From a virus: a DNA stretch of 50,570 nt. Below, in pieces: positions 39,644 to 49,000 of the stretch (position 1 is the stretch's first letter; every line of letters starts with the position of its first letter). The notes beneath the pieces were generated by a model. The model saw nothing but the letters and a program-made list of their open reading frames with translations, was not told where the DNA came from and ran no database searches. Both the position numbers and the translations under genes were made by a program. The stretch spans positions 1 to 50,570 of IMG/VR virus record IMGVR_UViG_3300046737_000006; one strand, 5' to 3'.

Positions 39644-40307
39644 CGTAGAACATTCAGTATTAACAGGCACAGACTTACATGAGTCAAAAGGTGTGGCTGC
39701 GGCTGCAAACAATAGAGTTTATGTAACCAATGGTGCAGGCAGTGGTTCCTTTCAACAGGTTCCTGCTGCAGCAATTGCTTCAGCCGGTGTTCTTGTCTTC
39801 CAGAGTCAGAAATATCACATCCGTGATGAAGTCTCTTCAGGAACTGCGAGCCAAGGCGCATTAACAGATAATACCTGGAACACTAGACGCCTTCAGACAG
39901 AAAAAACAGATGATTTAACCATTACACTAAGTGGTAATCAGTTTGCACTTCCCGCAGGTACTTATTGGGTAGAAGGTTTTACATCTTGCTTTGTTACTCA
40001 AGATGGTGGTGCTGCCGGTGTTGCGGATGGAGAAGCGTCTTTGAGACTTAGAAACATTTCAGATAGTACTACAGCCTTAAGTGGAATTGTTTATAGACAA
40101 AAATTTGATTCTTCTAGCGCTGGTATAAGTTATGTTCAAGCACTTCTTCAGATAAGAGGTCAGTTTACAATTGCGGGTACCAAAACTTTTGAACTCCAAA
40201 ATTGGGTTAAAGATGCATCTAACGGAACAACTTTTAACGCAGGTTTTAGTGCTAGTTCTGGTGAGAACGAAGTCTATGCAGACTTAGTAATCTGGAAACT
40301 TTCCTAA
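39636..40307 (+). CDS. Third fibre-like protein with C1q/jelly-roll-type domain (223 aa)
   Basis: N-terminal part (DLHESKGVAAAANNRVYVTN) is a common start of phage fibre-tip proteins; residues 50-223 form a beta-rich domain (LQTEKTDDLTITLSGNQFAL, AGTYWVEGFTS, RIAGTKTFELQ-like strands) resembling C1q/TNF-type jelly rolls. Probably a receptor-binding tip on one of the fibres. Followed at once by endolysin (stop-start overlap). Confidence 0.65.
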   Translation: MANVEHSVLTGTDLHESKGVAAAANNRVYVTNGAGSGSFQQVPAAAIASAGVLVFQSQKYHIRDEVSSGTASQGALTDNTWNTRRLQTEKTDDLTITLSGNQFALPAGTYWVEGFTSCFVTQDGGAAGVADGEASLRLRNISDSTTALSGIVYRQKFDSSSAGISYVQALLQIRGQFTIAGTKTFELQNWVKDASNGTTFNAGFSASSGENEVYADLVIWKLS

Positions 40308-41002
40308 TGTACATATCTTTCGATAAGTATGGTCCTGAATACCAGCAACTCTGGGATACTATGCACATCATTCGTGATGGGCAAGAACTTCAACGCCTAT
40401 CCGATAAGATTAAACTAAGCGCGTCTAAATACAAAGAAGTCGAAGCGCAGGTCGGAGTACCGTGGCAAATGGTAGCCGTCATACACGTGCGCGAGGCAGG
40501 AGAACAAGACATCGCAAGATGGCTATGCGTTCTCCATAACGGGGAGAAAATCATTGGTACAGGGAAAACCACCCGTTTGGTCCCTGCTGGTAGGGGTCCT
40601 TTCTACGATTGGGTTTCTGCTGCTGTGGATGCACTACGGTATCAAGGATTCGATAAATATACTGACTGGACTGTTGGCCGCGTTCTTTGGGCATTAGAAC
40701 CCTTCAACGGCTACGGTTACAGAAATAAAGGCTTAAGAAGTCCGTATCTATGGGCGAGCACAAATCACCAGCAATTAGGAAAATATATAGCTGACGGTGT
40801 ATTTGACGCCAATGTCATGGACTCTCAAATAGGGTGCGCAGCGTTGCTGAAGTACCTTGAGTTTGGAGGCACTACTACACAACCTGTTCCTCATATTCCG
40901 GATACGCCTACGTTTCCCGCGCGTGTACCTCCGGTTGTGGAGCAACCTTCATTCATCGAAGTTCTAATGAACTTCCTAAAATCAATATTCAAAAGGAAAT
41001 AA
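40307..41002 (+). CDS. Endolysin, lysozyme-like muramidase
   Basis: 231 aa. The N-terminal catalytic domain has MVAVIHVREAG (Glu 63 as likely catalytic acid), LHNGEKI, VPAGRGPFYDWVSAAVDAL, WTVGRVLWALEPFNGYGYRN and SPYLWASTNHQQLGKYI, a set of motifs typical of one family of phage lysozyme-like endolysins. It cleaves peptidoglycan at the end of infection. Residues about 190-231 are Pro-rich and end in a basic, amphipathic helix (MNFLKSIFKRK) that may help to reach or cross the membrane. No signal peptide, so a holin is needed; holin-like genes follow. Confidence 0.85.
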   Translation: MYISFDKYGPEYQQLWDTMHIIRDGQELQRLSDKIKLSASKYKEVEAQVGVPWQMVAVIHVREAGEQDIARWLCVLHNGEKIIGTGKTTRLVPAGRGPFYDWVSAAVDALRYQGFDKYTDWTVGRVLWALEPFNGYGYRNKGLRSPYLWASTNHQQLGKYIADGVFDANVMDSQIGCAALLKYLEFGGTTTQPVPHIPDTPTFPARVPPVVEQPSFIEVLMNFLKSIFKRK

Positions 41003-41003
41003 T

Positions 41004-41255
41004 ATGTTTGCTTGGATTTCAAAGACTTGGAATAAGTTTCATAACTGGTGTGCACGCGTTGCGCCTGGCTTTAAAACATTCCTAATCTCTGCAGTTGGTA
41101 TCTTCGGCTCAGCCGGCGCTGCCATGCAGGAATATTTGACGGGCGTTCCCTTAGATAGGTTTGTGACCGCACAGGAAGCACTAATCGTGACTACTGTACT
41201 GTTCACCCTTACCTTCTGGGCACGTGCGCTGACTAATCGCACTCCCACCGCTTAA
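41004..41255 (+). CDS. Small two-span membrane protein, holin-like (83 aa)
   Basis: Two hydrophobic segments (about residues 22-42 and 56-76) with a short polar loop and basic N-terminus. Overlaps the next gene. Its place between endolysin and a second membrane protein suggests a holin or antiholin; the family is not recognised. Confidence 0.6.
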   Translation: MFAWISKTWNKFHNWCARVAPGFKTFLISAVGIFGSAGAAMQEYLTGVPLDRFVTAQEALIVTTVLFTLTFWARALTNRTPTA

Positions 41256-41695
41256 TGCTCAGCATCCTAGGCTTTATCACAGGGTTAGCGCCTATGCTAA
41301 CCCAGTTAGCCAACAACATCACTGACTTGCAGAAGATGAAGGTAAAAGCTCAATCTGATACTGAGTTAGCCCAAATAAACAAACAGATTGAAGAAGCTCA
41401 CGACAGACGCCAAATCTTAGTCGCAGAGGCTGCCTCCCGGATAGGTATAATTCTAAATGGTGGCATGCGGGCTCTGATGGCTCTGCCTGTGGTAATATTC
41501 TTGAATAAGTGGTTGGTGTGGGACAAAGTAGTTGGTTCTTTTGCGGGATGCTCCGGAAAGACTCCAGTAGCTCCTCTTGATAAATGTTATACCTATGTGA
41601 CTGATCAGTTAGACGCAAATACATGGATTGTAATCCTAGGGGTTTGCAGTTTCTACTTTGCCTATGACTTCGGTTCAAGGCTGTTAAAGAAATGA
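41255..41695 (+). CDS. Probable holin of the 3-TM (GTA-holin-like) type (146 aa)
   Basis: An N-terminal weakly apolar segment, an amphipathic charged helix, then two strong spans (about 62-86 and 121-138). The arrangement and the RIGIILNGGMRALMALPVVI region fit the holin family seen with gene-transfer agents and prophages. Stop overlaps the tail tubular A start. No spanin pair was recognised nearby. Confidence 0.65.
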   Translation: MLSILGFITGLAPMLTQLANNITDLQKMKVKAQSDTELAQINKQIEEAHDRRQILVAEAASRIGIILNGGMRALMALPVVIFLNKWLVWDKVVGSFAGCSGKTPVAPLDKCYTYVTDQLDANTWIVILGVCSFYFAYDFGSRLLKK

Positions 41696-42450
41696 AATAT
41701 ACATTATTAGAATTAACTCAGAACATTCTCTCTCGTTTAGATAGTGACGAAGTAGATAGTATTAGTGATACAGTAGAGGCTACGCAAGTAGCCCGCGTAA
41801 TCCGCAATACATACTTCAACATCATCAGTAGGTCAAATCTACCAGAGCATAAGAAGTTAATTCAGCTTACTGCATCTGGAGACAACACTAAGCCTGTCTT
41901 AATGACTCGGCCAGATAATGTTCAACGTATCGATTGGATTAAGTACAACGTACGTTCTGCTACCGATACAACTGATCGTTATGAATACATCATCATTCTG
42001 CCTTTAGCACAGTTCCTAGAGATGACTGATGGACTCAATACATCAGATACTGCTAATGTCGGCACAATGACATTCAACGGTATTACCTTTGCTTACAATA
42101 AGAAGCTACGTCCTGTGTACTGTACCATCGTAGAAGATGATACTATTATCTTCGACTCCTACGATAGCGCAGTAGAAAGTACACTTCAGACTTCTAAGAC
42201 CAAATGTTTCGCTTTGACCGTTCCGACTTTTGATCTGATCGACACGACGATTCCTGATCTAGATGATGTTCAATTTCCTCTACTCTTGAACGAAGCAACC
42301 GCAGTTGCCTTTGTTGATCTAAAACAGCAGGCGAATCCGAAAGCAGAGCAAGAGTCGCGAAGACAGTGGATATCGTTGCAACGGACAAAGATGTTAGCAA
42401 AAGTGCCCACTCCATTTGATGCATTACCTCATTTTGGTAGGAGATTATAA
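41692..42450 (+). CDS. Tail tubular protein A (T7 gp11-like gatekeeper)
   Basis: 252 aa, beginning MKYTLLELTQNILSRLDSDE; residues 25-60 give the helical pattern of podoviral adaptor proteins (DTVEATQVARVIRNTYFNII). The C-terminal helix has LKQQANPKAEQESRRQWISL. It joins portal to nozzle. Order A then B, with one short gene between, matches the T7-like tail module. Confidence 0.78.
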   Translation: MKYTLLELTQNILSRLDSDEVDSISDTVEATQVARVIRNTYFNIISRSNLPEHKKLIQLTASGDNTKPVLMTRPDNVQRIDWIKYNVRSATDTTDRYEYIIILPLAQFLEMTDGLNTSDTANVGTMTFNGITFAYNKKLRPVYCTIVEDDTIIFDSYDSAVESTLQTSKTKCFALTVPTFDLIDTTIPDLDDVQFPLLLNEATAVAFVDLKQQANPKAEQESRRQWISLQRTKMLAKVPTPFDALPHFGRRL

Positions 42451-42797
42451 TGGCTACTATGTTCCATCAACACGAGAATGTTGTGGAAGAAAAGAATCAT
42501 GCACCTGTACGTGAGCTTATTCTAAAGCCCATGGAAGGCATGACGGTTAAAGGAAATAACATGGTTGACCCTGGGGTATGGAAGGGGACTAACAGTCTTC
42601 GCGCCATCCAGGATGAGACTAGTCTCTGGGGATTTAAGTTCGACAAGGGCATATTACCAGACCCGCTTAAGCAACGTTTCACATCTTTACCTAAAGCGAT
42701 TGCCTTTGCGAAACAATACTTTGCTAAACGCAATCTCGAACTAACAGAAGTAAAAGACGTACATGCCCCGAAGTCATGGAATAGTAATACAGAATAA
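42450..42797 (+). CDS. Small protein between tail tubular A and B (115 aa)
   Basis: Begins MATMFHQHENVVEEKNHAPV; charged, partly helical, with KAIAFAKQYFAKRNLELTEV. It overlaps the start of tail tubular B by 35 bases. No T7 counterpart at this place is known to me; probably a tail accessory protein. Confidence 0.6.
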   Translation: MATMFHQHENVVEEKNHAPVRELILKPMEGMTVKGNNMVDPGVWKGTNSLRAIQDETSLWGFKFDKGILPDPLKQRFTSLPKAIAFAKQYFAKRNLELTEVKDVHAPKSWNSNTE

Positions 42798-45156
42798 GTT
42801 CATCAAAGGACTTATTACTGAAGCAACTGCATTAAACTACCCAGAAGACGCCTGCACAGATGTCGACAATTGTGTTTTTGATCATCTTGGTCATATTACT
42901 CGACGATTGGGAATCGACTTAGAAGGAGGCAAGACTACTCAGTCTGCCGCTAGAGCAGGCCGAGTTTGCGTCACGTACTTATGGAAGAATGTGGGTGGGG
43001 ACGGAGACACTAACTTCGTAGTGGTACAAAACGGTGGAACATTATTCTTCTACCGTGTTCTATCTTCTACAGCATTATCCGCTGGGTTGCACGCTAATAC
43101 AGTTGCACTGACTTCTTTCTCCACAGTCGCTCCTGAAACTATTAGAACTCTAGAATGTCAGTTCGCACAAGGTAACGGTTACCTATTCGTAACCCACCCT
43201 AGTTGCGAACCTTTTTTTGTGTCTTATGACGTAGCTGGAAGCACATTCACTGCTACGCAGATCAATTTAAAAGAAAGAGACTTCGTAGGAATTACTTCAG
43301 ACAGTGCGTTAGATCAAGAACGACCTACTACTCTGACAGACGCACACAGATATAATCTAGCTAACCAAGGTTGGCCTAGCAGGTACTTAGGACAGTCAGC
43401 TACATCTATTACAATAGGCACTGGTTCTAAAGTATTCACTACAGCAGCGACACTAAGTATCCTAGTCGGAGATCGCGTACGCGTATACTCGCGCGCGACC
43501 CCAGGTTCCTTAGGCGCCAGTACCAATAGTGGCAACATTATGATCGGCACGGTAACTGCATATGCTGGTACATCTCTAACTGTTAATGTTACATCTACGA
43601 ATGGTGCCGGTACCCTTACCGATTGGAATATCGTAGAAGAGCCAGATTATATAGAAGCTTGGAATATTCTATACGGCAACTATCCAAATAACTGCGATGT
43701 CTGGTGGTCCTATAAGAACACTTCAGGTGTCTTTGGACCCAGCACAGAGTTCATGAATAGTTTCCCTGGGCTAGGTTTAGCTCCTAAGGGACATTTCATT
43801 CTAGGTGTATTCAGCGCAGACAGAGCTGTAGCTTCTGGTATCACTGGCCTCACAGTTGTAACAACTGGAACAGCTAGACCAACTACATGCGCCTTCTTCG
43901 CAGGACGGACGTTCTACTCAGGTATTCAATTCCAAGGGTATAATGCTAGAATATACTTCTCACAGATATTAACTAATATCAACCAAGCTGGTAAATGTTA
44001 CCAGGTTAATGACCCTTCAAACGAACAGGCTTTCGACCTGTTACCTTCTGATGGTGGCTTCATAGACATCTTAGAAGCAGGGCAAATCTTAAAACTTGTC
44101 CCTTATCTCAATTCACTAATCGTCATTGCAACCAACGGTATCTGGAGCGTCACAGGCTCACAAGGATTAGGCTTCGTAGCTACAGACTACTCAGTTCATA
44201 AAATTTCTGCAGTACCTAGCTCATCTGCAAACAGTCTAGTGGACGTGGACGGAGTCCCTGTTTGGTGGACTAGCGACGGTATCTTCACCATTACATCTGA
44301 CCCACAGACAGGGCAATTGGGTGTTCAGAACATTATCAACGAGTCTATCTTAACCTTTTTCCAAAGCATTCCTGTGGAGTCCAGACGGTTTGCTAGAGGT
44401 ACATACGACCCAGAAGATCATCTAGTACACTGGGTATATAAAGGGGGAAGTTCAAGTTCATTCTCCGATAAGTATATTTACGACCGAGCGCTCACATTAA
44501 ATCTATTAAGCAAGGCGTTCTATCCTTGGAGTATCGACGCAACACATGGACGTATCCATGGTGTGGTTGCAGCTAGAACTCAAGGTGGTACATTTACTTT
44601 ATCGAATGTCTCTGCAGCAGCAGGCGTCAATAACGTCCAAGCTGCCAGTGGAGCAAACCAAGTAATAGTCTTTTCTGCGCCGACAAATACTACAGGTAAC
44701 TCAGGTACAATTGTTAAGTACCTATGTACCTACGATCCGGTTGGAGTAGACGAAACGTCTAGTATGACTTTCGCCGAGGGATACCGAACATCGTATCTCG
44801 ATTGGGAATCAACTACTTCAGGTTCAATAGACTTCTTAAGTTACTTTGTTTCAGGCTACCGTATCCACGGTCAGGCTATGCGTAAGTATCAAACTAACTA
44901 CATCAACTTCTACTCAGATGTAGACGCTATCAATACTGCCTTCCGTGTACGCGGTGAGTGGGACTTCAGTACTTCCGGTAGTTCCGGACGTTGGTCCACT
45001 GCGCAAGTACCCGCAGGCTTCTTCAAAGCTAGACCTGTACGCTTGAAGATTAGAGGACATGGTAAATCCATGCAGATCAGAGTAGAGAGTCTTACAGGAC
45101 AACCCTTCACCTTAATTGGGTGGGCAGCCTTCGAAACGGCAAATCCATGGATATAA
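42763..45156 (+). CDS. Tail tubular protein B (T7 gp12-like nozzle)
   Basis: 797 aa, the size of T7 gp12 (794 aa). Starts MPRSHGIVIQNKFIKGLITE and contains the typical DACTDVDNCVFDHLGHITRR region, GRTFYSGIQ and ARIYFSQI, a long series of beta strands (propeller), and a C-terminal MQIRVESLTGQPFTLIGWA that closes like other nozzle proteins. It forms the tail end through which DNA leaves, and fibres attach at its junction with tubular A. Confidence 0.85.
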   Translation: MPRSHGIVIQNKFIKGLITEATALNYPEDACTDVDNCVFDHLGHITRRLGIDLEGGKTTQSAARAGRVCVTYLWKNVGGDGDTNFVVVQNGGTLFFYRVLSSTALSAGLHANTVALTSFSTVAPETIRTLECQFAQGNGYLFVTHPSCEPFFVSYDVAGSTFTATQINLKERDFVGITSDSALDQERPTTLTDAHRYNLANQGWPSRYLGQSATSITIGTGSKVFTTAATLSILVGDRVRVYSRATPGSLGASTNSGNIMIGTVTAYAGTSLTVNVTSTNGAGTLTDWNIVEEPDYIEAWNILYGNYPNNCDVWWSYKNTSGVFGPSTEFMNSFPGLGLAPKGHFILGVFSADRAVASGITGLTVVTTGTARPTTCAFFAGRTFYSGIQFQGYNARIYFSQILTNINQAGKCYQVNDPSNEQAFDLLPSDGGFIDILEAGQILKLVPYLNSLIVIATNGIWSVTGSQGLGFVATDYSVHKISAVPSSSANSLVDVDGVPVWWTSDGIFTITSDPQTGQLGVQNIINESILTFFQSIPVESRRFARGTYDPEDHLVHWVYKGGSSSSFSDKYIYDRALTLNLLSKAFYPWSIDATHGRIHGVVAARTQGGTFTLSNVSAAAGVNNVQAASGANQVIVFSAPTNTTGNSGTIVKYLCTYDPVGVDETSSMTFAEGYRTSYLDWESTTSGSIDFLSYFVSGYRIHGQAMRKYQTNYINFYSDVDAINTAFRVRGEWDFSTSGSSGRWSTAQVPAGFFKARPVRLKIRGHGKSMQIRVESLTGQPFTLIGWAAFETANPWI

Positions 45157-45572
45157 GAAAAGCAACATTAGAAGACCTGCCTGCTATTATGAAGATGGCG
45201 GTATCTTTCATAGAAACAACTCACTATGTCAAGTACGCTGATCCTGAAGTATTAGCTAAACTAGTCTACGGTTTAATTATAGATACTAATAAGGTCATAC
45301 TAATCGATGAAAACAATCAGGGTTTTATTGCAGGTTTAATTACACCCTTTGTGTTTGGAACAGACTTAATCGCCAGTGAGTTCGGCTGGTGGGTAGAACC
45401 TGAAGCTAGAAAGACAGGGCTTGGACAGCAGCTTATGGAAGCTTTCCACACCTGGGCGAAAGAGAATGGTTGTAAGATGATTACATTAACAAGTTTAGAC
45501 GATGATGTAGGTAAGCTCTACGAGAAGGCTGGTTACAGCCTCTACGAGCGCGCTTACTTCAAGGAGATATAA
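45147..45572 (+). CDS. GNAT-family acetyltransferase-like protein (T7 gp13 position)
   Basis: 141 aa from the ATG at 45147 (MDIRKATLEDLPAIMKMAVS), chosen over GTG at 45120; it overlaps the tail B stop by 10 bases. Acetyl-CoA loop RKTGLGQQLMEAF is intact, as are the preceding WWVEPEA strand and C-terminal LYEKAGYSLYERAYFKE. In T7-like phages a GNAT-like protein often lies at exactly this place and affects virion assembly. Whether it acetylates anything is unknown. Confidence 0.82.
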   Translation: MDIRKATLEDLPAIMKMAVSFIETTHYVKYADPEVLAKLVYGLIIDTNKVILIDENNQGFIAGLITPFVFGTDLIASEFGWWVEPEARKTGLGQQLMEAFHTWAKENGCKMITLTSLDDDVGKLYEKAGYSLYERAYFKEI

Positions 45573-46087
45573 TGCCCGCTTTAACAACCATTGCAGCCGT
45601 CGTAGGAGGCGGCGCTTTAATAGGCGGCATTATTGGTGGTTCTGCTACTGCCAAGAAGCAAGCTGCAGAACAGAAGGCCATCGCTGCCGATCAGATGAAG
45701 ATCGAAGAGCAGAAACGAATGGCTATGGAATTAGATAGTAGACGGCGAGAATTAGAAGTCTTCCGAAGTGTTCAGCGAGCTAAATCAATCGCGCTAACGA
45801 ACGCAACCATGCAAGGTGCAGGAATGGGTTCTGGAGTCATAGGTGGTATGGCGCAGGCGACACAGTCTGGTAACGAGAACTTAGAGAGCATCGGTCAGAA
45901 CCTTACAATTGGTAGACAGATCAGCGACTTCAACAACGATATCTCACAACATAAGATGAACCTAGCTTCCCTCGGAGCAGACGCTTCTATGTATAGCGGT
46001 ATCACTCAGATTGGAAGTACGCTCTTAGGCAACGTGGGAACCATTGGTAAACTAACCAGTGGCTGGGGAAATACGAGTATAGGTTAA
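45572..46087 (+). CDS. Internal virion protein, T7 gp14-like
   Basis: 171 aa. Gly-rich hydrophobic N-terminus (LTTIAAVVGGGALIGGIIGG) followed by a long Lys/Glu/Arg coiled coil and an Ala/Gly/Ser C-terminus. This is the layout of gp14-type ejection proteins that form the pore in the outer membrane during DNA entry. Stop overlaps the giant gene ATG. Confidence 0.72.
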   Translation: MPALTTIAAVVGGGALIGGIIGGSATAKKQAAEQKAIAADQMKIEEQKRMAMELDSRRRELEVFRSVQRAKSIALTNATMQGAGMGSGVIGGMAQATQSGNENLESIGQNLTIGRQISDFNNDISQHKMNLASLGADASMYSGITQIGSTLLGNVGTIGKLTSGWGNTSIG

Positions 46088-49000
46088 TGGTAGACGAAAC
46101 ATCAGGCTTTACTTTAGCCCAGGCTCCAAACGCAACAGATGGTAACGAGGCGTTCGCATTGTCGACACCTCAAGCTATCCCTCAAGTCCCTGATCCTATT
46201 GCAACAGACCGCGCGCTGAAAGCCACACAAGGCTATCCTCAGCTAGGTCTGAATACAGAAGAGATCGTCAATAAGATTAGGAATGGTGGTGAAGCTGCAT
46301 TTAGATCAGAGCTAGCTGCCAACGTAGACTATCAGAATAGTCGTAAGGCTACTCAGGTCGTCTATAACTTATCTCAGAGCTTAGGTAGACCTTTAACTCT
46401 ACCTGAAGCCTTGATGACGCAGGACATCCTTAAGAAGAAACAAGCAGACCCTAATACTGTAATCGAAGAAGGTTACGCCGAGAAGTTCATGGAGAACTTA
46501 CGAGATCAGGCAATCAAGAACCCTGACTCAGATATCGGTAGAGCTTTCCAAGTTACTCCCACCCAAGTTGATAAAGACTTAACTACAGCCAAGGGATACT
46601 TCGCTAGTAGACAGTGGTGGCAGACACAGGTAGAGAACTCCGGTACTGCCTATAACAATCAATCAACCTTTGGTGCAGCCGTAGACTGGGCCAAGGGACT
46701 AACAGGCTTATATGAGTCAGCGAAGTTAAGAGGGCTTAACCCTAGTACTAGCGTACTGGGAGAAGGTGGTCTGGGGCAGAACCTGGAAGCACAAGCCCGC
46801 GCTTGGTTCCACTTGCCCACCGATGAGATGGTCAAGATAGCTGGTCCAATCATGGACAAGCTACGCGCAGACAATCCTCAGCTAGCTCAATACTATGCTA
46901 GCGCTATGCTAGAGCAGAGTCAAAGCGAACAACTCTTACACAGCGTCATGCCAGTCTTAGATGTAACCATAGCAGGCGACATCGCTAAAGGAGGCAAAGC
47001 TTTATATAACGGGATAAGAGGCATTGCAGTAACGCGTAAAGCTATTAAACAGGTCATGACTGATCTGAGTAAAGCTACTCCTGAGAATGCAGCTAACGCA
47101 GTAGGCGATGCTGCTGAAGCAGGTATTCAACAGGCGTCTGCATCTATCCTAACTAAATTACAAGGTATTCAAGGACCTGTTACAGAAGAACTTAAAAGCT
47201 TACAGAGCATCTACAACGCTGAGGTAGGTGGGATTACCGATCTACAAATCCCAAGAGCTAATAAAGAATTCATAGGGCCTATGCCTCTGTCTGCTACAGG
47301 ACGTAGCATTGGGCAAGAAGCTGTTAATCGAATCAACGAACAGTTGATTAAATATGGCGATAAAGTCTTCGCCGATATTGAGCAGGCTATGAAGATTGAT
47401 CAAGTCCCTGCTGCATTTGCAGTTCGGAATACAATTCAAAAGATCGTAGACGCTACCAAGCGTGACTATCCCGGCTGGGAGAACGCTATCCTTGATACGC
47501 GCTTTACCCACGATGGCTTAGGAAATCTACGGGCAGAGACTTACTTTGGTAAGAGCGGGACTGCGCTATTCGGGACAGAAGCAGAAGCTGCAGCGGCTGT
47601 TAGGGATGACTTCAATAAGCTTGGTGGTGCACGCATCGTCCAGACCGAAGGTCCTCCGCAAGCAATTAAGAAGACAGTCAAAGGTAAGCCAGGTCCAGAG
47701 CCAATTAAGACTGGTCCTGCAGAACCTCTAGAGAGAAGTCCTCACGATGTTTTCGTGGGTGAACTAGATGATCGCGAGTTAAGAGCGGCTACTACAGGCA
47801 GAGATGCTTATAATAAGCAAGTGCTCTACCCTGACCTTGGGCATACGATGGAGATCGATGATCGTATTCCAGGGGCTGTAGAACGAAGAGAAGCAGAAAC
47901 TAGAATTGAAATGAAAGGTGCAGGCTATGTAATAGTCCATAGTGCCCCAGTCGATGTGACTAGTCCTGAAATGCGTCTTGCTCTGTTGTCTACCAATGAT
48001 GTCAAGACACCCATGAGCACTATCAATGCCATGGGCGGATGGCTAGGCAGACTACGTACGCCAGAGGATACGCTCTCGCGCGAGCAGAACCTTGCCCGTA
48101 AGATTGCTACGTATGCTCCAGGCATCTTCAGAGAGAGCATGAAGGAAATCTCAAGGGAGATTGATAAAGAATTACCTAAGTGGAAGATTCCACTAATTAA
48201 GAAGAACCAAGTCTGGAACGATTGGAAGACCGTCCTAGACTACGCAATGACATTGCCTGATCCTGTAACAGGGAAGACGGGTACGTTGAGCTTCCGTTCG
48301 ACAGGTGAACTGGGTGATTTATATCTCCAGAAGCTTAACCGTGTCCCCAGTCCTGCGGAAGTCAGAGCAGCCTTCTTAGCCAAGTCCTTCAATGAATTCG
48401 AAGAGGCTTTCAATAAGATCAGAGAGTTCAACCGTCAGACGCGCTTAGGCGCAGAGACTTGGACCTTCAAGGTTGGTGATGTTGCACGGGAGACTAATCG
48501 TAATTTACCTGGTGGTGGCTCTTACCCCGATAAGAAGATTATAGCCAACGGCATCATTCAACATGAGTTTCCTTCAGAAGGCAATATCTTAGTCCTTGGT
48601 TTCAAGGAAGGTGATGAAGTCTTACATAAGGCACAGTCACTAAACGCTTCTAAGTACGGAGAGACTCTACGAGATGCAGTAGCCAAAGGACATGGAACTT
48701 TAGTCCGGCTTACCGATAAGACATCGTTCCCCATGTCTTCGCTATCCAAAGTAGGAGATCAGTTAGTAGAGTACGTCTATCAAGGCGTCTCTGAATCCGG
48801 GAGACCGATGGCTGAACGCGGACCTCTCAAATGGGATTTACTACGCACAGGACAAATTCCACGTTACGACTATGATCATTACGTAGTTCAACCTAATCTA
48901 CACCACGATCGCTTATCGCAGAGAGTTTCCTTCTTAGGAGACAGTACAATCGCTGCGTTCCAAATCCGGGCCATGAGCAAGGATGTGGCAATGAAGCTAA

